Shown one piece after another: positions 25,235 through 32,875 of a stretch of 64,000 nucleotides of DNA. Position 1 is the stretch's first letter, and every line of letters starts with the position of its first letter. The DNA comes from Bacillus sp. V2I10. Lineage in GTDB: Bacteria; Bacillota; Bacilli; Bacillales; Bacillaceae. Position numbers and translations under genes: made by a program. Location: positions 3,434,001 to 3,498,000 of the forward strand of contig NZ_JAUSYV010000001.1 of assembly GCF_030817055.1 (NCBI RefSeq), in the 5' to 3' direction. The notes below the pieces were generated by a model, which was given only the letters and a program-made list of their open reading frames with translations, did not search any database and was not told the origin of the DNA.

Positions 25235-25870
25235 ATGGGAAAAGATAAAAGCATAACGATTCATATATTATTACTATCGCTAGTTACTGCAGTATTTATT
25301 TGGTCAGTTATTCAGCCAGAAGGATACTTGATATGGACTATGGAAGTACTTCCAGCCGTTGTGGTACTGATCATTTTAATTGCAGCTTACAATAAGTTTC
25401 GTTTCACCACTTTATCATATTTCATTATGGCTATACTTTCGATTACTATGTTCATCGGTGCTCACTATACCTACTCAAAAGTTCCTCTATTTAATTGGAT
25501 ACAAGATTATTTTGATTTAAACCGGAACCACTATGATCGGTTTGGACACTTTCTAAAGGGTCTATTTTCGATTGTTATTAGAGAAGTATTAATACGTAAA
25601 ACCCCTTTAAAAAAAGGTCCTTGGTTATTTGCTGTCACATTAAGTTTTGCGCTTGCAATTGGAGCCTTATATGAAATTATAGAATGGTTAGCTTCTATTA
25701 TTTCAAAAGGTGGAAAAGCTTCAAAAGACTTTTTGGGAACACAAGGTGATTTTTGGGATGCACAATGGGATATGACATTAACATTAGTAGGCTCTATCAT
25801 TGTAATGCTTACCTTATCAAAACTACATAACAAGCTGTTAAGACGATTGTTTAATGAAAAAATGGTTTGA
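25235..25870 (+). CDS. DUF2238 (YjdF-type) membrane protein
   Basis: The 211-residue protein has five or six membrane helices and the family's polar signatures NRNHYDRFGHFLKGLF, IGALYEIIEWLAS and FLGTQGDFWDAQWDM. The ATG at 25235 has TTGGAG 8 bases upstream; a GTG 9 bases earlier is less likely. DUF2238 proteins have no established function; the conserved Asp, His and Glu residues near the membrane suggest an enzyme. It overlaps the end of the broken glycosyltransferase gene, so the two were probably one transcript. Confidence 0.8.
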   Translation: MGKDKSITIHILLLSLVTAVFIWSVIQPEGYLIWTMEVLPAVVVLIILIAAYNKFRFTTLSYFIMAILSITMFIGAHYTYSKVPLFNWIQDYFDLNRNHYDRFGHFLKGLFSIVIREVLIRKTPLKKGPWLFAVTLSFALAIGALYEIIEWLASIISKGGKASKDFLGTQGDFWDAQWDMTLTLVGSIIVMLTLSKLHNKLLRRLFNEKMV

Positions 25871-25952
25871 CATTTATTTAATAAAAATCTAATAAAATGG
25901 ACACCATATCCTGAAAATCAATAAACAACATAGATAAAAGGAGAAAGGTACA

Positions 25953-26126
25953 ATGAAAACGTCAGGAGAAAGCTTAGAAAATATATTAGGAGTACATCGT
26001 AAAGCAAGGCGTAAAAATCAAATGTATTATTTAGAGAACAGCTTTAAAAATCCCATCGTACATAGGGAGATAAATGGGGATAAGGTATATGTCCCATTAG
26101 ATATGGAATGGATTAGGAATAAGTAA
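25953..26126 (+). CDS. Small basic hypothetical protein of 57 residues
   Basis: AAAGGAGAAAGGTACA precedes an ATG for MKTSGESLENILGVHRKARR followed by KNQMYYLENSFKNPIVHREI and a VPLDMEWIRNK end. The strong ribosome binding site and clean stop support translation. No family is recognised. Confidence 0.5.
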   Translation: MKTSGESLENILGVHRKARRKNQMYYLENSFKNPIVHREINGDKVYVPLDMEWIRNK

Positions 26127-26382
26127 CGCTGAACAAATGATTCACGCTCTGAATAAACGGAGAAAGCCGGGGAGTAATCAATCAGCCTATCTGACAAATT
26201 TAGTCACAAGGCCGTCTTTTAAACATTTAGCGAAAATTTCGATGCTGCCACGAGATTATACGGCTTATAAAATTCAACATGTCAAAATACACCATAACGA
26301 GAGTTCGATTTCATGTGATCGATATCTATTCTATTTAAATAAGGTGTACAAACAGATGACCTATATAAACCCATTCCCATGA
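26106..26382 (+). pseudogene. Unrecognised C-terminal protein fragment
   Basis: An open frame overlaps the end of the preceding small gene and reads GLGISNAEQMIHALNKRRKP, then VTRPSFKHLAKISMLPRDYT and YKIQHVKIHHNESS before stopping at 26382. It has no ribosome binding site at its only ATG (26137) and appears to start in the middle of a domain. I cannot name the family. It ends in a terminator hairpin, as the tail of a real gene would. Confidence 0.35.
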
Positions 26383-26395
26383 TGAGAATGGGTTT
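26367..26395. terminator. Terminator hairpin
   Basis: AAACCCATTC and GAATGGGTTT form a 10-bp stem with a 9-base loop followed by AATAGTTTT. It closes the plus-strand fragment. Confidence 0.6.
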
Positions 26396-26521
26396 AATAG
26401 TTTTAAAATTAAACCATTAATAAAAATTTGCATGATTGAATTAGTCGGTTGGATAGCCATCTCATCGCTCCCTATCTTTTGAAAAAATTCGAAAGAAGTT
26501 GGGTTTCAGTTCCTCCACTAT

Positions 26522-26635
26522 CTGGCCCGATTGCTTAATACCAATTATTTCAAAATTAGGTGATTAACTCAATCTTTTATTCCATTAAAAAGGACACTTA
26601 CCTTATTACAGATAAGCGCCCTATTCTTGAAGATC
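26522..26635 (+). repeat. 114-bp repeat, copy A (dispersed modular family)
   Basis: From CTGGCCCGATTGCTTAATAC to TTGAAGATC it matches 31485-31598 at about 108 of 114 positions with no gaps. It is built of the same boxes as the shorter copies. Confidence 0.85.
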
Positions 26636-26782
26636 AATAATTATTATAGACCCGAAGAAACTGTTTTGAACATCTTCTATTTTCGTGTAAATATTGCAAA
26701 TTGTTATAAATTATACTTTATCCTTAGCAAGGCTATACTATTCGTGATTACAAAGATAAAAATACTTGGATGTGCAAACTAA

Positions 26783-27370
26783 ATGCTTCATTCTTTACTA
26801 AAACCTGTCGCAAAACTATTCATCCAGTTAAAATTCCGAATTGAAATCATCGGCTTGGAACACGTTTCCACTCAAAACGCACTGATTGTAGCTGCTAACC
26901 ATGTCAGCAATTATGACCCCATACTTCTATCTTGTGTGTTGAAACGGAACATTCATTTTATGGCAAAAGCCGAATTATTTCGTAATCGTTTTTTAAAATG
27001 GTTTTTTACCGCTGTTTATGCGATTTCAGTTGATCGTCAAAGTGAGATCGTCATTCGTCCTGTACGCCAAACTTTAAGAATCATTAACAATAAGGAAGTT
27101 TTTGGTATTTTTCCAGAGGGAAAAAGGTGTAAAAATGAAGAACTGGTTCAGCCTAAAAAAGGAGTAGCTTTTATCGCATGTAAAACGAATGCCCCTATTC
27201 TTCCAATTGCCATTATTGGAGTAAAAAAAGGGATTCGAACACCTATAAAGATTGTGATTGGACCACAAGTAAATGTTTGTCATTTAGACATATCAGATTA
27301 CTCAGCTCTTTCACAATATGTTATGAACAGGATCAAAGAGTTAGAAAAAAATCATTCAATGGATTACTAA
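26783..27370 (+). CDS. 1-acyl-glycerol-3-phosphate acyltransferase (PlsC family)
   Basis: This 195-residue protein would acylate lysophosphatidic acid at the membrane. It has the four PlsC motifs in order: AANHVSNYDPILLS (NHx4D, about residue 38), AELFRNRFLKWFF, FGIFPEGKR (about 110) and NAPILPIAIIG. The first 15 residues are hydrophobic. The upstream ribosome binding site is weak (TTGGATG). It sits before a relic of a diacylglycerol-kinase gene. A house-keeping plsC is expected elsewhere, so this is probably an accessory paralogue. Confidence 0.88.
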   Translation: MLHSLLKPVAKLFIQLKFRIEIIGLEHVSTQNALIVAANHVSNYDPILLSCVLKRNIHFMAKAELFRNRFLKWFFTAVYAISVDRQSEIVIRPVRQTLRIINNKEVFGIFPEGKRCKNEELVQPKKGVAFIACKTNAPILPIAIIGVKKGIRTPIKIVIGPQVNVCHLDISDYSALSQYVMNRIKELEKNHSMDY

Positions 27371-27388
27371 CTTAAAAAGAGGTTTTTC

Positions 27389-27600
27389 ATGATGTATGAT
27401 AAACAGGCTTTAATCATTTTTAACCGATTTTCAGGAAAATAAAAAAACATAACACTTTTCCGATGCTAGTAAATAAACTTTCAGAATTATCACCTAAACG
27501 AGTTAAAATCACTTTGATAATCCAATTAAAAAAGCTTGCATACAAAAATGGGACGCGATTTTTATGGTTCCGATGCAAAAATCGAATTGTCAAAATATGA
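27389..27600 (+). pseudogene. Third diacylglycerol kinase-family gene, broken relic
   Basis: After AAGAGGTTTTTC an ATG reads MYDKQALIIFNRFSGK and stops. A second frame continues TFPMLVNKLSELSPKRVKIT, and a third reads DNPIKKACIQKWDAIFMV. These match, in order, ALMVYNPNSGK, AFPMIVKKLSE and DNPIKKACQNRWDAIF of the intact paralogue at 17997-18899. The GGDGT motif and everything after it are gone. It follows plsC by 18 bp. Confidence 0.75.
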
Positions 27601-27613
27601 ATAAAAATATGAG

Positions 27614-27663
27614 GTTAATACCGAACATTTCGGTTTTTTATACTATGAAGATTCGGTATTAAC
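27614..27663. terminator. Nested convergent terminator
   Basis: GTTAATACCGAA (27614-27625) and TTCGGTATTAAC (27652-27663) are perfect 12-bp inverted repeats. Inside, CCGAA/TTCGG with loop CAT followed by TTTTTT (27621-27639) is a second, plus-strand terminator. The two folds exclude each other. It separates the plus-strand plsC unit from the minus-strand desaturase. Confidence 0.75.
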
Positions 27664-27671
27664 TTTTTTAA

Positions 27672-28613
27672 TTATTTTTTATTTTTAGCTAAGCGGTCTC
27701 TTATTTTTTTTAATCTATCACGATAAGAAATAATATCTACGCGAGCCTTCTCAGCTTCAGGAGCAATTGGTCTTAACTTTTCCAACTCCCAATACTCAAC
27801 AATAACATCTAATACTTGGTCAAAATACTCAAGAGGACCATAATTCGCTTCTTTTGCGATAATGCTCATTCTGTCTTCAAAGTCAGGCATTACTGTTCCT
27901 GGCATTTGGAAGTTTTTAATAACATGACCCAGGTAATAGCAATAATTTGGCTCTATTTGCAAATGGAACTTTACTACGTCTCGATAGAATGCATAGTGTA
28001 AAATTTCATCTTTAGCCAATCTTCTTAAAAGAGTAGATAAATCTTTATCGTGTGAACCGGCAACTTTGGCTACGTTGTTGTAAAAGACCATAGTCGCAAG
28101 TTCTTGAAGTGTTGTATATACCATTGTTTCAAATGGGGTATGAAAATCAGGCGACCAACCACCCTCAACGGTTTGTTTGTGAAGTTCGTGTAATCGCTTA
28201 GGGTCTACGTTTCGAGTAATAATTAAATAATTTTCAAGAAGATTAGAATGTTGATCTTCTTCTGCTGTCCAAGTACGAACAAAGTCAGTGATAACAGATA
28301 AACTACCCTTAAATGTTTGTTCCAAGTGAGAAGTAAACCAAGGTAAATTAACTTCAGTAAGTAAGGCTGTTTCAACAGCAATAATTACGCCACTAGGGAG
28401 AGTGACTTGGCTCTTATCCCAGGGTAATCTTCTAAAATCTTGAGCTTTATCCCATGGCAAGAACTCATAATAACCCCAATCTATTTTTGCAGAGCGAACT
28501 TTGTGTTCCTCATATATTTCTTTAATTTTAGCTTCTAATCGAAAATCCAAGTGGTTAGTTAGCAAATTTGAAAACTCCCTTGCTCTATATTTCTTCTTTT
28601 TAAGAATAGCCAT
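27672..28613 (-). CDS. Soluble acyl-ACP desaturase (diiron, FAB2-like)
   Basis: The 313-residue enzyme would introduce a double bond into an acyl chain carried on acyl carrier protein. Its ferritin-like four-helix bundle supplies the diiron ligands: Glu87 (TEVNLPWF), Glu119 and His122 (WTAEEDQHSN), Glu171 (YTTLQELATMVFY) and Glu203/His206 in KDEILHYAFYRD. It resembles the actinobacterial DesA type. Bacilli usually have only the membrane-bound phospholipid desaturase Des, so acquisition is likely. The ribosome binding site is weak. It lies convergent to the plsC unit in a lipid-rich region. Confidence 0.88.
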   Translation of the reverse strand: MAILKKKKYRAREFSNLLTNHLDFRLEAKIKEIYEEHKVRSAKIDWGYYEFLPWDKAQDFRRLPWDKSQVTLPSGVIIAVETALLTEVNLPWFTSHLEQTFKGSLSVITDFVRTWTAEEDQHSNLLENYLIITRNVDPKRLHELHKQTVEGGWSPDFHTPFETMVYTTLQELATMVFYNNVAKVAGSHDKDLSTLLRRLAKDEILHYAFYRDVVKFHLQIEPNYCYYLGHVIKNFQMPGTVMPDFEDRMSIIAKEANYGPLEYFDQVLDVIVEYWELEKLRPIAPEAEKARVDIISYRDRLKKIRDRLAKNKK

Positions 28614-29130
28614 TTATTATTTTGGATATAACATTTTTGTTGGTAGTCCCAAAAGACTTTTGTCTTTAGTCATAATGAACAAAATCAAAAAGGAATCAAA
28701 AATAGAGACATTCCAATAGATATAAAAATATCTAACTTTTCAATCACTATATCCACCCCAAATAATTACTAAAGTAATCACATTTTCACACAAATTCCTA
28801 AGTATTTGATTGGTTAGTTATTCCATTATCCCGCACCGGAGTTTAAGAGAAAACCTACACAATTTCCATTCTATATTTTAACATATATCTAAATTACCTT
28901 GAAAACGATCCTAAACAATCTGGCCCTTATGTAGAAGAACTTCAGAATCCGCTTGCTCCATTAAACTCCCTCTATAAAGAAAGGAATAACTCTGGATTTC
29001 TAGCTTTTTCTTAAGATTTCATCTAGATTTATTTTAATTAGACATCAAAGTTATGGATGTAAGTTGAAAATAAGGATATTTTTGGTGCGTTAGAGAAAAA
29101 AAGTCCTTAACTGCCTAACCACTCCTATCC
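28614..29130. other. Upstream region of the desaturase gene with repeat fragments
   Basis: AT-rich, with a small palindrome AAAGAC/GTCTTT at about 28649-28664 in the leader, and repeat boxes CTGGCCCTTATGTAGAAGAA (28919-28938) and CTCCATTAAACTCCC (about 28956). I see no gene. The desaturase promoter should lie here but no clear hexamers were found. Confidence 0.5.
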
Positions 29131-29154
29131 AAAAAGTGGTTATCTAGTTAAAGT

Positions 29155-29345
29155 ATGGTTGCACTGGTGGATGTCCACATGTCTCATGGAGGTCAACCCT
29201 CCCATGTCTCACAGAGTCTACGCTCCAAAATTCCTTCGTCCAACCTTTCCATGAGGTGGATGTCAGTGATGCTGCCCGACAGGATCAAAGTCCTTACTTT
29301 AATTGTTTTACTGACTAATCCGTGCTTCAAATGTCTAAATAATAA
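29155..29345 (-). ncRNA. Candidate bridge RNA region of the IS110 element
   Basis: This GC-richer non-coding end has repeated and complementary segments: CATGTCTCA occurs twice (about 29178 and 29202), GGTGGATGTC twice (about 29165 and 29257), and CATGGAGG can pair with CCTCCCATG across TCAAC. IS110-family recombinases are guided by such element-encoded RNAs, located at one or other non-coding end depending on subgroup. The location is inferred. Confidence 0.35.
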
Positions 29346-29382
29346 TCCTAAATAAAACCTTTTGAATATTAACTAATGAACC

Positions 29383-30666
29383 CTAAGCTGCCAGTAAAGG
29401 AGCCATATGAGGAATATCCTTCAACATTCTATCTTCACTAAATTCACATTGTTTTGTACCAATCGTAAAAAGAATTCGTATCAGCTTATTACATATCGCT
29501 ATCAGCGATTGCATTTTCTTTAGAGGATTATTTTTACGTGTTGTAAAATACTCATGTAAAGCTTTAAAAGCAGTGTTCTTAGCTACCAAAGGCATCGCTA
29601 CTCGGAAGAGGAGAGCCCTTAGTGTCTTCCTGCCTCTCTTTGTAATCTTCGTATGCCCTTTGTGCTTTCCAGAGGTGTTCTCCTTTAAACTCAACCCAGC
29701 TAACTTGATGATTTGTCGAGGGTGAGAATAGTAACTTAAATTCCCTACTTCAGAAAAGAAGCCAGCTACAGTGTCCTTGCCGATTCCTGTGATGGCCAAC
29801 ATTTGTTGAACACCTGGTATCCGTTCAAGGAGTCCATCAATATCAGATTCTAGTTCTTCGAACTTTTCATTTATTAACTCATACTTGTCTAGTAAAGTGC
29901 GAAGCTCTAATTTAGCCATCCTTGAACCTTCACGAATACCGATAGAGTCTTTGGCTACTCGTTTAAGTTCTTGAATTTTACTGAGTCCAACCGCACGTTT
30001 TACAGCTTTTCTGAGGTGAATGAGGATCTCTTGTTCCGAGACTATCTCTAACTCATGTGGTAATACGTTTAACTTTAATAATTGTAGTGCTGCTTTTCCT
30101 TCCCAATCCTTAAACACTGTAAGGAATTCAGGGAAATATCGATCTAACCAGTTATGAATTTGCCCCTGCACAGCTTGTAAGTCAACAAATAAGAGATCGC
30201 GTATTTTCCTTGCCACACGAAGTTCTGCATAAACTCCTTGTGGAATATTAGGTTCGGCATATCTCCCATCTTTGACTAGCTGTGCAATGACTTTAGCGTC
30301 CTTCACATCATTTTTGGTTGGAGAATTATCATCTAATTCTTTAGATTTCTTCACATGCATAGGATTTACCACGACAAACTTTATCTCCTCTTCTTTAAGA
30401 AAATGAGCGAGGTTGAGCCAATAATGACCTGTCGGCTCCATTCCAATAATCACCTTATCCATGCCGTGTTGTTCCATCAAATGTTTTATCCAGCCTAAAA
30501 AAAGATTAAAATGTGATTTGGTATTTTCAAAATGACAAGGTGCACCAAACTCTAGGCCTCTAAAGTCTTGAGCACGAGCTACATGCTTGTACTTCGCAAT
30601 ATCTACACCTACAATTAGTGTTTGAGAAGTTATTTGAGCAATCTTTTTATTTTGGTTATAATTCAT
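29383..30666 (-). CDS. IS110-family transposase (DEDD recombinase)
   Basis: The ATG at 30666 (CCAGGAGGCTGTTCAA upstream) opens 427 residues. The RuvC-like DEDD domain shows LIVGVDIAKYKH (Asp22), IIGMEPTGHYW (Glu) and KNDVKDAKVIAQL (Asp). A coiled-coil linker follows, then the C-terminal transposase_20 domain with IPGVQQMLAITGIGKDTVAG and IIKLAGLSLKENTSGKHKG carrying the conserved serine. The full length and motifs suggest it is active. It would excise and insert the element using a guide RNA. It ends in PHMAPLLAA with no obvious terminator. Confidence 0.92.
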   Translation of the reverse strand: MNYNQNKKIAQITSQTLIVGVDIAKYKHVARAQDFRGLEFGAPCHFENTKSHFNLFLGWIKHLMEQHGMDKVIIGMEPTGHYWLNLAHFLKEEEIKFVVVNPMHVKKSKELDDNSPTKNDVKDAKVIAQLVKDGRYAEPNIPQGVYAELRVARKIRDLLFVDLQAVQGQIHNWLDRYFPEFLTVFKDWEGKAALQLLKLNVLPHELEIVSEQEILIHLRKAVKRAVGLSKIQELKRVAKDSIGIREGSRMAKLELRTLLDKYELINEKFEELESDIDGLLERIPGVQQMLAITGIGKDTVAGFFSEVGNLSYYSHPRQIIKLAGLSLKENTSGKHKGHTKITKRGRKTLRALLFRVAMPLVAKNTAFKALHEYFTTRKNNPLKKMQSLIAICNKLIRILFTIGTKQCEFSEDRMLKDIPHMAPLLAA

Positions 30667-30784
30667 TTGAACAGCCTCCTGGTTATTTGAGTTCGTCCTT
30701 TTTGCCGGCAAGCACTGGACACTCATATCTTACCAAGAGGTTTATTTTTTGTTCAAACCCCATTTTTCTTCATTACAGGAATGC

Positions 30785-30850
30785 TGCCCTTTACTTCAAT
30801 AAGAAGAGGCGACACTTTGTTAAGCAATCGCCCCCTATAATGGAATAACT
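30785..30850 (+). repeat. Dispersed modular repeat copy next to IS110
   Basis: GCTGCCCTTTACTTCAATAA, a short hairpin (GGCGA/TCGCC) and CGCCCCCTATAATGGAATAA match the family. Its position at the IS edge suggests that the IS chose, or recombined within, such a repeat. Confidence 0.65.
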
Positions 30851-30870
30851 GTAAAGCTAATGAAGCTTTT

Positions 30871-31365
30871 TTAAAAGCTGCGTTTCCCTGCCCAAGCTCC
30901 TTGCATTTTACTAAGGAATACAATTTGCCCAATATGATATGCGTCGTGCATTGCTAAACTCTTCAGTTCAAGCACTAATGAATTATCTTCTCCTGGGATC
31001 TGTCTATACAAATCTTCATGTTCTGATTTTGCTAGTATTTTTCCAAGTTCACGATGAACATAAAAGTATTCTTGTTTTGTTTCCTTCCAATTTTCTAACG
31101 CCTCAGTTGGTAATCGAAATGTAGATTCATTATTTTCTGCCTGTGGTTCATTCGCTGTTTCACCAAGAAATCTCATCAGAAATCTCTTTTCATAGAAAAG
31201 TAAATGACAAACTAATTCCCAAATGGAATTCATTGCCCCATCAGCTGGTTTCCAAATTGCCTGTTCAAAAGTGATATCCTCTAGCACTTTTTCAAGTGGT
31301 GGAAACCAGTCTTCTTCATCTAAGCAGCTTGCCCATTGCTGTAACAAAAGTGTTTTTACATCCAT
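30871..31365 (-). CDS. DinB-family protein
   Basis: The 164-residue four-helix protein has the DinB metal site His residues: one in SIWELVCHLLFYEKRFL and the pair in the C-terminal MHDAYHIGQIVFL. The family includes bacillithiol- and mycothiol-dependent transferases and unassigned stress proteins; the exact reaction here is unknown. GGAGGGAATAGAAA gives a good start. It stands alone between repeats. Confidence 0.85.
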   Translation of the reverse strand: MDVKTLLLQQWASCLDEEDWFPPLEKVLEDITFEQAIWKPADGAMNSIWELVCHLLFYEKRFLMRFLGETANEPQAENNESTFRLPTEALENWKETKQEYFYVHRELGKILAKSEHEDLYRQIPGEDNSLVLELKSLAMHDAYHIGQIVFLSKMQGAWAGKRSF

Positions 31366-31733
31366 TTTCTATTCCCTCCAATTTAATCCCTTTACTAGAT
31401 AATCCCGTTGGTCAAAATTCATTTGCGGCTTGTTGTAGAGAGGTCACTAATTAAGGTGTCATGCCAATTCCTTGTTCAATTAAACTGGCCCGATTGCTTA
31501 ATACCAATTATTTCAAAATTGGGTGATTAACTCAATCTTTTATTCCATTAAAAAGGGCACTTACCTTATTACAGATAAGCACCTGATTGTTGAAGATCGT
31601 CCTGGAACATCCACGCTGCATTGATATTCCAGAAAAGCCCCCTTTAATGGAATAACTTGACTAGCAATCTTCCAAATAAAGATAACCCAGAATGAACGGC
31701 TTAAAAAACACCCTCGAAAGGATGTCTTATTTT
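31366..31733. other. Intergenic stretch filled by a long dispersed repeat
   Basis: Most of this interval is a composite repeat at 31475-31655 (see copy B), ending in AAAGCCCCCTTTAATGGAAT. No gene is seen. Confidence 0.7.
31485..31598 (+). repeat. 114-bp repeat, copy B (dispersed modular family)
   Basis: Same orientation and about 95% identical to 26522-26635. A further cassette with a CTGGAAC-type stem and the box AAAGCCCCCTTTAATGGAAT follows to 31655. Confidence 0.85.
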
Positions 31734-32159
31734 TTATTTAGATAGCAAATTGTAAATATCCAATATTTTGTTGGAGAATTCCGGGCTCCAATGATCGTTC
31801 GTATCCTCATTACTATTCAAGGATATACTTTCGTCATTTGCGAAATAAAGTTTTATTTCAGATGACCTTACGTTTTTGGTTTCAAATGAATATTCGGTTT
31901 TGACGATTTCTTTATATTTAAAGAGATTAACCTTCACCAGATTATCCTTTATCTTTAAAACTTTAACTTGGTTGTTTTCAAAGAAGTACAATTCTTCTTC
32001 ACTAGAATTTTCAATAAAAAGTTTTTTAGGATAGAAGACCTGTACTTCATATTCATTAACCACTTTACCTATTGCTTCAAGCGCATATTCTTTGTCGTAG
32101 TCTTTAAATGCTTCCTTTTTGATGTACTCGCGGTATGTTTCTATTGTTAACGCAGCCAT
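31734..32159 (-). CDS. Hypothetical protein with structured leader
   Basis: The ATG at 32159 is set by AGAAGGAGGTGTTGAT and gives 141 residues: MAALTIETYREYIKKEAFKD, EYALEAIGKVVNEYEVQVFY and further beta-rich sequence ending LDIYNLLSK. An open frame continues upstream to 32291 but crosses the leader and is rejected. The protein resembles small DUF3908-like proteins of Bacillus, but I am not certain. Its leader contains the SD-sequestering hairpin described separately and is shared with the gene at 33466. Confidence 0.65.
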   Translation of the reverse strand: MAALTIETYREYIKKEAFKDYDKEYALEAIGKVVNEYEVQVFYPKKLFIENSSEEELYFFENNQVKVLKIKDNLVKVNLFKYKEIVKTEYSFETKNVRSSEIKLYFANDESISLNSNEDTNDHWSPEFSNKILDIYNLLSK

Positions 32160-32168
32160 ATCAACACC

Positions 32169-32197
32169 TCCTTCTGTCCTATATTTCAACAGAAGGA
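32169..32197 (-). promoter_or_regulatory. SD-sequestering leader hairpin, copy 1
   Basis: In the RNA, UCCUUCUG pairs with CAGAAGGA over 8 bp around a 13-base loop (UUGAAAUAUAGGA). The 3' arm is part of the Shine-Dalgarno AGAAGGAGG of the gene starting at 32159. The loop is nearly the same as at 33476-33507, but the stem is different and still complementary. Confidence 0.6.
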
Positions 32198-32221
32198 AGT
32201 ATTTTCCTCTTTTTCGCAAAC

Positions 32222-32345
32222 TCAATACATAACAAAAAAACGACCTATGGCAAAGTAGGTCATTTTCTTTTTGTATCTTTGTGCTCTCCATGCAAATTAG
32301 CCAATATTATAAGGGTTTTATTTTACAATAAATCGTTATTCCCAT
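32222..32345 (+). repeat. Intergenic repeat with hairpin, copy 2
   Basis: Hairpin GACCTA/TAGGTC around TGGCAAAG followed by ATTTTCTTTTT (terminator-like on the plus strand), then TGCTCTCCATGCAAATTAGC and a TTTTATTTTACAATAAAT block. It matches 15345-15475. Confidence 0.65.
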
Positions 32346-32361
32346 ACAAGATTATAGTTCT

Positions 32362-32592
32362 TTAGGTTCCCTTCTTCACTATTTCTGTAATATCAATCTC
32401 ATTGTATAACGCCTTATAAAGTTCCACATTATAAATGAATTCACGTCTTATTTCTCTAAACCACTCATAAGCCACTCGTGCAGCTTCCTTATCCGGATCT
32501 TCTTTGTAACTCCTTACATCCACTTTAAAATCTCCACTTTGTCGGAATTTCCCATCAGCCACAAAGTAATGAAGTGTAATTAATATTTGCAT
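32362..32592 (-). CDS. Small hypothetical protein
   Basis: A 76-residue protein, MQILITLHYFVADGKFRQSG then FKVDVRSYKEDPDKEAARVA and YEWFREIRREFIYNVELYKA. AAGGGAGTTTAA lies upstream of the ATG. It has a mixed alpha/beta pattern common in phage or mobile-element genes. No family is recognised. Its start overlaps the end of the small gene at 32580-32705, suggesting coupled translation. Confidence 0.6.
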   Translation of the reverse strand: MQILITLHYFVADGKFRQSGDFKVDVRSYKEDPDKEAARVAYEWFREIRREFIYNVELYKALYNEIDITEIVKKGT

Positions 32593-32705
32593 TTAAACTC
32601 CCTTGCCTTCCTTTTCAATAACATCTCTTTTTGGATCAATCTTTCTAACGCTGGACTTAATGCCTTCCAGAAATTGTTTACTGCTTGCTGACTTGGTTTC
32701 TTCAA
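32580..32705 (-). CDS. Very small hypothetical protein of 41 residues
   Basis: A TTG at 32705 with AGGATGTGATAC upstream opens MKKPSQQAVNNFWKALSPAL followed by ERLIQKEMLLKRKAREFKCK and a final Tyr. It is amphipathic and basic. It overlaps the next gene's start by 13 bases. It could instead be the tail of a lost longer gene. Confidence 0.4.
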   Translation of the reverse strand: MKKPSQQAVNNFWKALSPALERLIQKEMLLKRKAREFKCKY

Positions 32706-32875
32706 AGTATCACATCCTACTGGGGAAATAAAAAAACACCCTTCAATTTCATAAGAAATAAAGAGTGAAAATACAGGATAGTAGAATCAATAGGAGTTTT
32801 TTTAAAACTCAATACAATAGTTGAGTATTGTTAGGTATCAGGAAAATGAAAACTTAGCGAAACAATTGTTTCATT

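Larger units (their letters stand above)
29131..30780 (-). mobile_element. IS110-family insertion sequence
   Basis: It comprises one transposase gene (29383-30666) with about 250 bp of structured non-coding DNA on its 3' side and about 110 bp on its 5' side. IS110 elements lack long terminal inverted repeats and usually make no clear target duplications, so the ends are estimates. The copy of the dispersed repeat at 30785-30850 directly abuts the 5' side. Confidence 0.65.

Noticed and set aside
29155..29355. 66-codon open frame at the 3' side of IS110
   Set aside because: It lies in the structured non-coding end of the element on the opposite strand, with no ribosome binding site.
32160..32291. 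N-terminal extension of the gene starting at 32159
   Set aside because: The extra frame runs through the conserved leader and hairpin; AGAAGGAGGTG directly before the ATG at 32159 fixes the start.
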